Below are positions 6,470 to 13,953 of a DNA stretch of 13,953 nucleotides, one piece after another. Position 1 is the stretch's first letter; each line of letters starts with the position of its first letter. Under the pieces are notes generated by a model. It saw only the letters and a list, made by a program, of their open reading frames with translations, did not search any database and was not told where the DNA came from. Both the position numbers and the translations under genes were made by a program. The stretch is from Xanthobacteraceae bacterium (GTDB lineage Bacteria; Pseudomonadota; Alphaproteobacteria; Rhizobiales; Xanthobacteraceae): positions 1 through 13,953 of the forward strand of contig JAICQA010000033.1 in the NCBI GenBank assembly GCA_025929595.1, written 5' to 3'.

Positions 6470-8113
6470 ATGCCCAGGCTCGCACACGCGTTGCTGCAGG
6501 GACTGAAGGATCACGGCGCGCGGGAAATCTTCGGCATTCCCGGCGACTTCGTGCTGCCGTTTTACAAGGTCATCGAAGAGAGCGGCATCCTTCCGCATTT
6601 CACGCTCAGCCATGAGCCGGCCGTCGGCTTCGCTGCCGACGCGGCGGCGCGCTATCACCTCGGCCTCGGCGTCGCCGTCATCACCTACGGCGCTGGCGCT
6701 TTCAACATCGTCAACGCGACCGCGGGCGCCTATGCCGAACGCTCCCCGGTCGTGGTTATCTCCGGCGCACCGGGCGCAGGCGAACGCGCCAGCGGCTTCA
6801 TGCTGCATCATCAGGCCCGTTCGGTGGACAGCCAGCTCGCCGTCTTCCGCGAGATTACCTGCGATCAGGCCGTGCTCGACAATCCCGCGACCGCGCCCGC
6901 CGAAATGGCGCGCGTGCTGCGCAGTGCCCGCGAGCGCTCGCTCCCGGTCTATATCGAATTCCCGCGCGACCTCGTCGGCGCCGAAGTGGCGCCTGTGCCG
7001 GTTCTGCCGCGCCGGGAATCGGACAAGGAAGCGCTCGCCGAATGTGCGGCGGAGATCCTCGAGCGGCTGTCGGCCGCCCGCTCGCCGGCAGTCGTGGTGG
7101 ATGTGGAGGTGCGCCGCTACGGCGCGGAGGAGGGGGTGGCGGACTTCGCCCGCCGCCTCGGCCTGCCGGTGGTGACGACGTTCATGGGGCGCGGTCTCCT
7201 GGAGAAATCCCCCGACGTTCTCACGGGCACCTACATGGGTGCGGCGGGACATGTGGACGTCACCAGGCTCGTGGATGAGTCCGACGCGCTCCTCCTGCTC
7301 GGCGTGATCCTGTCGGACACCAATTTCGCGCTCTCGCAGCGCAAGCTCGACCCGCGCCGCACGATCCACGCCTTCGACCGCAGCGTGAAGATCGGCCACC
7401 ATGTCTATCCCAACCTCGCGCTGAACGACCTCGTGAACGAACTCGCCGCGCGCACGAAGCCCATCGCGGCGGGTGGCCGTCCGCGGCCGCGCATCAACAC
7501 CGGTTTCCCCAAGGGACTGAAGGCCGACGGCACAAAGATCGTCCCTTCCGACATCGCCACCGCGATCAACGATCTGTTCGACCGCCACGGCAAGATGCCC
7601 ATGACATCCGACATCGGCGATTGCCTGTTCACGGCGATGGAGATCGAGAACACCGCGCTCGCCGCGCCCGGCTATTACGCGGGGATGGGTTTCGGCGTGC
7701 CGGGCGGCATCGGCGTCGCCGCCGCGACCGGTCAACGGCCCTTGATCCTGGTTGGCGACGGCGCGTTCCAGATGACCGGCTGGGAGCTCGGCAACTGCGG
7801 CCGCTACGGCCTCGATCCGATTGTGGTGCTCTTCAACAATGCAAGCTGGGAAATGCTGCGCGCCTTCCAGCCGGAGTCGAAATTCAACGATCTCTCGGAC
7901 TGGAATTTCGCGGCGATCGCCCCGTCGCTCGGCGGCCATGGCGAGCGCGTCACCACCCGGGCCGAGCTTGCCGCAGCCCTTGAGCGCGCCGCACAACGAC
8001 GGGGGCAGTTCTCCCTTGTCGAGGTCATGATGGAGCGCGGGGCGATTTCCGACACGCTCTCTCGCTTTGTCTCGGGCTTCAAGGCGGTGCGCGCGAAACA
8101 GACCCGCGCCTGA
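6470..8113 (+). CDS. Thiamine-diphosphate-dependent phenylpyruvate/indolepyruvate decarboxylase
   Basis: The 547-residue enzyme decarboxylates 2-keto acids to aldehydes using thiamine diphosphate. It closely resembles, as I recall it, the Azospirillum brasilense phenylpyruvate decarboxylase (PpdC, first named IpdC), an enzyme of phenylacetate/indole-acetate auxin synthesis. Shared features are FGIPGDF with D26, LSHEPAVGFAADAAARY with cofactor-activating E49, the LHHQ pair H113-H114, GRGLLEKSP, SDTNFALSQRK, GYYAGMGFGVP, and the cofactor motif from GDGAFQMTGWELGNC (429-443) to FNN (455-457). That set of active-site residues (Asp, Glu, His-His) favours decarboxylase over acetolactate synthase. 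The start is ATG 6470, after GAGGGCGG; an upstream start would overlap lysE by 22 codons with no family likeness. The natural substrate (phenylpyruvate, indolepyruvate or another) is inferred. The exporter upstream may move a related amino acid or product. Confidence 0.9.
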   Translation: MPRLAHALLQGLKDHGAREIFGIPGDFVLPFYKVIEESGILPHFTLSHEPAVGFAADAAARYHLGLGVAVITYGAGAFNIVNATAGAYAERSPVVVISGAPGAGERASGFMLHHQARSVDSQLAVFREITCDQAVLDNPATAPAEMARVLRSARERSLPVYIEFPRDLVGAEVAPVPVLPRRESDKEALAECAAEILERLSAARSPAVVVDVEVRRYGAEEGVADFARRLGLPVVTTFMGRGLLEKSPDVLTGTYMGAAGHVDVTRLVDESDALLLLGVILSDTNFALSQRKLDPRRTIHAFDRSVKIGHHVYPNLALNDLVNELAARTKPIAAGGRPRPRINTGFPKGLKADGTKIVPSDIATAINDLFDRHGKMPMTSDIGDCLFTAMEIENTALAAPGYYAGMGFGVPGGIGVAAATGQRPLILVGDGAFQMTGWELGNCGRYGLDPIVVLFNNASWEMLRAFQPESKFNDLSDWNFAAIAPSLGGHGERVTTRAELAAALERAAQRRGQFSLVEVMMERGAISDTLSRFVSGFKAVRAKQTRA

Positions 8114-8316
8114 TCGCGCCCTGCTCAGCCGCGCACGGCCCCGTCCGTCACGCGCCATTTGTGGCGGCCAAAAGACGGCGCGGGAGAGGCTAAAGAGCCC
8201 CCCGTAACCGGTTGAAATAACATCGAGAATAGGCCGCACGAAAGGGGTCGATTGCTGGCCTTGGTCTGCCGGATCGGCTATAGGATTTGAGTCGTTTCGC
8301 GCAGGATTCTGAGGCC

Positions 8317-11034
<2,718 letters not shown>

Positions 11035-11066
11035 CGACTCACCCATTGTCGTCCGACGGATGACTC

Positions 11067-11086
11067 GTCGCGCTGCTTCGCGCGAC
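11067..11086 (+). repeat. Hairpin after gyrA (REP-like or Rho-dependent terminator element)
   Basis: GTCGCGC (11067-11073) and GCGCGAC (11080-11086) are perfect 7-base arms around TGCTTC. The start lies 33 bases past the gyrA stop. No U-run follows, so it is not a standard intrinsic terminator. A second dyad, CTCAC-N6-GTGAG, lies at 11130-11145. The pair recalls short palindromic intergenic repeats of Bradyrhizobium relatives, which I cannot confirm with one copy. Confidence 0.4.
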
Positions 11087-11232
11087 CTTCGACACCGTTT
11101 CGCCTTGAAGGTTCCTGTTCCCAATGCGTCTCACGTCATGGTGAGCCGCTGCGATGCATCTATTCGGTGTCTCGCGCGTAATGAAAGGGAAGCTCGCGAT
11201 AGCGGGCTCAAACAAGAAAAGGAGATGCAATC

Positions 11233-11601
11233 ATGAAGAAGTTTCTCATCGCAGGTGCTGCTGTTGCCGCGTTCGCCGTAACGCCGGCTCTGGCGCAGCA
11301 GGCGATTGTCCCGGGTGACTCGCAGCAGGCCCGGTCGCAGGTGTCGCAGACGGCGCCGACTTATCAGCCGACCTATCGCGGCGGGTATGTCGCGAACTAC
11401 GGGGGCGGATACGCCATGGGTTACGCGCCGCAGGGTTACGTCGCGTCGGGTCCGTACGCGGCCGTCGGCGCGCCTTACGCGTTCATGGCGCCGGGTATTG
11501 ACGGTGCGTACAACCCGGGCGTCAGCGACCAGGAGCGCAGTCAGTATGCACAGTTCGCGCCGACGATCGGTTGGCCGGGCGATCCGCAGCGCGCTTGGTA
11601 A
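11233..11601 (+). CDS. Small secreted Tyr/Gly-rich protein of unknown function
   Basis: I do not recognise the family. The 122-residue product begins with a clear signal peptide (MKK, hydrophobic core FLIAGAAVAAFAVTPALA, predicted cleavage after A21 and before QQA), so the mature protein is about 101 residues in the periplasm or outside. The mature part has a Gln/Ser segment, then a Tyr/Gly/Pro/Ala-rich stretch (about 43-92) with loosely repeated YxPxYRGGY, YGGGYAMGY and PQGYVASGPY-type units. It ends with ERSQYAQFAPTIGWPGDPQRAW. There are no cysteines and no transmembrane helix after the signal. An excellent ribosome-binding site (AAGGAG, 8 bases before the ATG) and a strong terminator 24 bases after the stop show a real, probably well-expressed monocistronic gene. 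A surface, biofilm or envelope role is a guess from composition only. Confidence 0.8.
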   Translation: MKKFLIAGAAVAAFAVTPALAQQAIVPGDSQQARSQVSQTAPTYQPTYRGGYVANYGGGYAMGYAPQGYVASGPYAAVGAPYAFMAPGIDGAYNPGVSDQERSQYAQFAPTIGWPGDPQRAW

Positions 11602-11624
11602 GCGGCTCTAACAGACGACAATTG

Positions 11625-11650
11625 GGCGGGCCGATTGGCCCGCCTTTTTT
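11625..11650 (+). terminator. Rho-independent terminator of the small secreted protein gene
   Basis: GGCGGGCC (11625-11632), loop GATT, and GGCCCGCC (11637-11644) form a perfect 8-base GC-only stem, followed directly by six T (11645-11650). It begins 24 bases after the stop at 11601. This is the clearest intrinsic terminator in the window and insulates the diguanylate cyclase gene downstream. Confidence 0.93.
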
Positions 11651-11725
11651 CATGGCCGGCGTCCGTTCGGGTCGGGTCTAAGAATCTCTTAGCGATAAGC
11701 ATTGCGTCCGCGTGCGTTCGATACA

Positions 11726-11746
11726 ATTTTATCGATCGGTTAAAAT
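11726..11746. promoter_or_regulatory. AT-rich dyad upstream of the diguanylate cyclase gene
   Basis: ATTTTA (11726-11731) and TAAAAT (11741-11746) are inverted arms around TCGATCGGT, within an AT-rich island (about 11719-11756) in otherwise GC-rich DNA. A TACAAT-like -10 (about 11721-11727) touches the left arm, so this is probably the promoter region, and the dyad may be an operator. It lies about 77 bases before the TTG start. No regulator consensus is recognised. Confidence 0.3.
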
Positions 11747-11822
11747 CGAATTTGAGTGAACTCGCGCAGAATGCCCTCGCGTAAGGCGCGGCGATCGCCG
11801 CCGCTATTGCGAGGGATGTCCA

Positions 11823-12569
11823 TTGCTGTCGCCGTTTACCCGCGCCGTCTTGATCACGCTCGCCGCGACTGCCGGCGCGACCGTCGGTTCGGTGACGATC
11901 ATCTATTGCGCCGATCTGCTGATCGACGGATTCACTGCGCGTTTCGACAACTATGCGCTCGGCATCGGCATTCCGCTCGCGGTGGCGCCGCTGCCGATCT
12001 ATCCGCTGACCTATCTCATATATCGGATGGAGAAGGCGCAGGCGCAGCTCTCTCGCATGGCCCGCACCGACCCGCTGACGGGAGTCGCCAACCGGCGCGG
12101 ATTCTTCGAGCAGGCCGAGGCCGAGTTCTCGGCCGCCAGCGAGCACGGGCTTGCGCTGATGATGGTCGATATCGACCGCTTCAAGCGCGTGAACGATCTT
12201 TACGGCCACGCGGCCGGCGATGAGCTACTCCGGCGTACGGCGGAACTCATCACTGAAACCGTTCAGAACTCAGGCGGCGTCGTCGGCCGTATCGGCGGCG
12301 AGGAGTTCGCCGTGATGGTCCCGGCTCATGACACGGCGGCAGCGACCGCGCTCGCGGAGGAGCTCTGCCGCAACGCCCGTATCGGCGGCTTCGAGCGGGA
12401 GGAGCATTATATTTATGCCACCCTCAGCGTGGGCGTGGCGCTCCACCAACCGGGCCAGACCTTTGACGCCACCATGAAGGCGGCCGACATGGCGGCCTAT
12501 GACGCCAAGCGCGCGGGTCGCGACCGCTGGTCGCTCGCGGGTCACGGCAGTCTGGTTGCTGCCGCCTGA
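11823..12569 (+). CDS. Membrane-anchored GGDEF-domain diguanylate cyclase
   Basis: The product likely makes cyclic di-GMP from two GTP. It has 248 residues: two predicted transmembrane helices (about 8-30 and 44-67) joined by a short loop, a brief helical linker (YRMEKAQAQLSRMARTD), then the GGDEF domain (about 80-240). Domain landmarks are DPLTGVANRRGFF (83-95), metal-binding VDIDRFKRVNDLYGHAAGDELL (115-136, with D116), and active-site GGEEF (158-162). The residues before GGEEF (QNSGGVVGRI) lack the RxxD inhibitory site, so product feedback is not expected. No sensor domain is visible beyond the membrane segment. I chose TTG 11823 because GAGGG sits 7 bases upstream and no ATG or GTG precedes the first helix in this frame; an ATG at 11816 is in another frame. 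The gene converges on the phosphatase gene with a 10-base gap. Confidence 0.93.
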   Translation: MLSPFTRAVLITLAATAGATVGSVTIIYCADLLIDGFTARFDNYALGIGIPLAVAPLPIYPLTYLIYRMEKAQAQLSRMARTDPLTGVANRRGFFEQAEAEFSAASEHGLALMMVDIDRFKRVNDLYGHAAGDELLRRTAELITETVQNSGGVVGRIGGEEFAVMVPAHDTAAATALAEELCRNARIGGFEREEHYIYATLSVGVALHQPGQTFDATMKAADMAAYDAKRAGRDRWSLAGHGSLVAAA

Positions 12570-12579
12570 ATTTCCGGGT

Positions 12580-13200
12580 CTACGCAGGCGAGCCGACCCA
12601 CGGCCGATGATTGACGCAACGGACGCGCCAGCGCCCGCTCGGCAATCGATCGAGCCGGGTCAATGAGCAGTTGTCGATCACACAGCCGAGCGCCGTATCG
12701 GCATCAAGGCCGAGCGCGAGGGTCAGCGCCGCCCGGATCGTGCCACCATGGGTGACCGCGATCACGTCGCGGCCCACTAGGTCGCGCCCCAGTTCGTCGA
12801 TGGCATCGCGAACGCGGGCGACGAGTTCGGCGAAGCTTTCGCCGTTGGGAGCACGCTCCGAGGCCGGTCCAAACCAGAATGGATTGGCGTCGCTTCGCCG
12901 CGACGAAAGGAAGGTCTGCCGGTCGAGCCCCTGCCAGTCGCCGAGATGCTGTTCGGCGAGCGCCGGAATGGCACGCGGGGAGACCGTCGTCCCGGCCGGC
13001 ATGGCGGACAGGATTGCCGCGGCGGTCTGGTGGGTGCGCGCGAGATTGCTCGTCAGCCAGACAGCGTCATCCGGCAACTCGGCTGCAAGCGCCCGGAAGA
13101 CCCGGCTGTCCGAGCAGTCGCAGTCGAGATCGGTCTGGCCATAGATGCGGCCGTCGTCGGGTACCGGCGCATGCCGAATCCACCACCATCTCGTCTCCAT
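12580..13200 (-). CDS. Histidine phosphatase family protein (phosphoglycerate-mutase-like)
   Basis: The 206-residue protein belongs to the histidine phosphatase (PhoE/CobC/GpmB-like) clade, whose members remove phosphate through a phosphohistidine. Catalytic elements are visible in order: WIRHAPV with R9-H10, SNLARTHQTA with R55, EQHLGDWQG with E83, and VTHGGTIRAAL with H151. The RHA in place of the commoner RHG, and the modest length, favour a small-molecule phosphatase, possibly alpha-ribazole-phosphatase-like. No cobalamin genes lie nearby, so the substrate stays open. The start is ATG 13198-13200 on the minus strand, with GGGAG about 7 bases upstream; the stop is TAG. It is divergent from coaD across 154 bases and convergent with the diguanylate cyclase gene. 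Confidence 0.9.
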   Translation of the reverse strand: METRWWWIRHAPVPDDGRIYGQTDLDCDCSDSRVFRALAAELPDDAVWLTSNLARTHQTAAAILSAMPAGTTVSPRAIPALAEQHLGDWQGLDRQTFLSSRRSDANPFWFGPASERAPNGESFAELVARVRDAIDELGRDLVGRDVIAVTHGGTIRAALTLALGLDADTALGCVIDNCSLTRLDRLPSGRWRVRCVNHRPWVGSPA

Positions 13201-13283
13201 GCGCTGCTCCCAGTAGCCCTTCAGAGGCGAATTTCCCGAATCGCACCCTTCTACTAGCCTGCGAGCGATATTGCCGATTTCCC

Positions 13284-13312
13284 TTGATCGCCTCCTTGGC
13301 CCGGGTCATGTA
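13284..13312 (+). promoter_or_regulatory. Possible coaD promoter
   Basis: TTGATC (13284-13289) is followed after 17 bases by CATGTA (13307-13312). The -35 is good and the -10 is poor. It sits about 40 bases ahead of the coaD ATG in the divergent region shared with the phosphatase gene. This is a weak prediction. Confidence 0.2.
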
Positions 13313-13354
13313 GCAGCCGTTCCGCCCGCGCCGCCGGCAGGATGAGAGAATAAT

Positions 13355-13858
13355 ATGCCCCGCACCGCCTTCTACGCTGGCAGCTTCGACCCCGTCACGA
13401 ATGGTCATGTCGACGTCATCCGCGCCGCCTGCCGCCTCGCGGACCGGCTGGTGATCGCCATCGGCACCCACCCCGGCAAGCAGCCGATTTTCACGGTCGA
13501 GCAACGGCTCGATATGCTGCGGGAGGTGTGCGCGCCGATCGGTAAGAAAGAGAAGGTCGAGATCGAGACAGTGACCTTCGACAAGCTGGTCGTCGCGGCT
13601 GCCAAAAAGGCGGGCGCCACCATCCTCATCCGCGGCCTGCGCGACGGCAGCGATTTCGACTACGAGATGCAGATGGCCGGCATGAACGGCGAAATGGCAC
13701 CGAAAATCCAGACCGTATTTCTGCCGGCTTCGCCCGCCACCCGCCCGATCACCGCCACGTTAGTGCGGCAAATCGCGGGCATGGGCGGCGACGTCTCCGC
13801 CTTTGTGCCGGCGGCCGTCGAAAAGCGCCTGCGCGCGCGCTTCGCAAAGAAATCCTGA
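13355..13858 (+). CDS. coaD: Phosphopantetheine adenylyltransferase
   Basis: CoaD (PPAT) transfers AMP from ATP to 4'-phosphopantetheine to give dephospho-CoA, the penultimate step of coenzyme A synthesis in the cytoplasm. The 167-residue product shows the nucleotidyltransferase signature YAGSFDPVTNGHVDVI (7-22) with the TNGH form of the (T/H)xGH motif, HPGKQPIFTVEQRL (39-52), LIRGLRDGSDFDYEMQMAGMN (91-111), and ITATLVRQIA (132-141) in place of the commoner ISSTLVR. Length is normal for the family. The ATG is preceded by GAGAG at 6 bases, with AGGA a little further up. It lies downstream of gyrA as in other Hyphomicrobiales, here with three extra genes between. A secreted-protein gene follows after 20 bases, probably in the same operon. 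Confidence 0.97.
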   Translation: MPRTAFYAGSFDPVTNGHVDVIRAACRLADRLVIAIGTHPGKQPIFTVEQRLDMLREVCAPIGKKEKVEIETVTFDKLVVAAAKKAGATILIRGLRDGSDFDYEMQMAGMNGEMAPKIQTVFLPASPATRPITATLVRQIAGMGGDVSAFVPAAVEKRLRARFAKKS

Positions 13859-13878
13859 AAACAACTCCGGAGTCATCC

Positions 13879-13953
13879 ATGTATCGTCTTGCTGCCCTCG
13901 CGCTGCTGGCTGCCCTGATCGCACCTGCGCCCGTTCACGCGCAGGGCAAGGAC
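13879..13953 (+). CDS. Secreted protein, N-terminus only; probably a peptidyl-prolyl isomerase (partial)
   Basis: Only 25 codons are inside the window. They encode a signal peptide: MYR, hydrophobic core LAALALLAALIAPAP, and a VHA-Q cleavage site, then the first mature residues QGKD. GGAG (13869-13872) lies 6 bases before the ATG, and the gene starts 20 bases after coaD. The signal peptide is seen directly. The isomerase (cyclophilin) call is inferred only from the usual order coaD then a secreted cyclophilin in Bradyrhizobium relatives; no catalytic sequence is visible. Confidence 0.6.
   Translation, partial: MYRLAALALLAALIAPAPVHAQGKD

Noticed and set aside
8151..8182. CGCGCC/GGCGCG inverted arms after the decarboxylase gene
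   Set aside because: Six-base arms around a 20-base loop with no T-run; too weak to call a terminator.

Overview
The window is high-GC DNA, densely coding on both strands, with no mobile element, tRNA, rRNA or CRISPR array that I can see. Gene content and order (uvrA, ssb, gyrA, coaD, then a secreted protein where a cyclophilin usually lies) point to an alphaproteobacterium of the order Hyphomicrobiales, probably near the Bradyrhizobium/Xanthobacteraceae side. That placement rests on recalled protein likeness and synteny, not on a search.

Layout, left to right. (1) 1-508, minus: the N-terminal part of excinuclease subunit UvrA, cut by the window edge. (2) 695-1343, minus: a DUF2076 protein. 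(3) 1503-5006, plus: ku and ligD, a complete bacterial non-homologous end-joining pair. They lie in one reading frame with a single TAA between them. (4) 5007-5337: a 331-base non-coding stretch that holds a perfect alphaproteobacterial-type LexA box (GAAC-N7-GAAC). (5) 5338-8113, plus: ssb, a LysE-family exporter and a phenylpyruvate/indolepyruvate decarboxylase, packed with gaps of 18 and 7 bases. (6) 8317-11034, plus: gyrA. (7) 11233-11601, plus: a small secreted Tyr/Gly-rich protein with its own strong ribosome-binding site and a textbook intrinsic terminator. (8) 11823-12569, plus: a membrane-anchored GGEEF diguanylate cyclase. (9) 12580-13200, minus: a histidine-phosphatase-family enzyme, convergent with the cyclase. 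(10) 13355-13858, plus: coaD. (11) 13879 to the edge, plus: the signal peptide of the next gene, probably a peptidyl-prolyl isomerase.

The main theme is DNA repair and replication. UvrA (nucleotide excision), Ku and LigD (double-strand break joining), SSB and gyrase A are collected within 11 kb. In many proteobacteria uvrA and ssb are divergent neighbours sharing an SOS-controlled intergenic region. Here DUF2076-ku-ligD lies between them, and each outer gene keeps a LexA-like site on its own side (516-530 degenerate, 5198-5212 perfect). The aromatic-keto-acid decarboxylase and exporter directly behind ssb are a metabolic add-on that may share the ssb transcript.

I find no wholly new system. 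The observations most worth checking are the one-frame ku/TAA/ligD junction with a TTG start, the NHEJ pair inside the uvrA-ssb locus, the UvrA of unexpected sequence type, and the possible coupling of a repair promoter to aromatic metabolism. ligD, gyrA and the diguanylate cyclase all appear to start with TTG, so automated start calls here need care.
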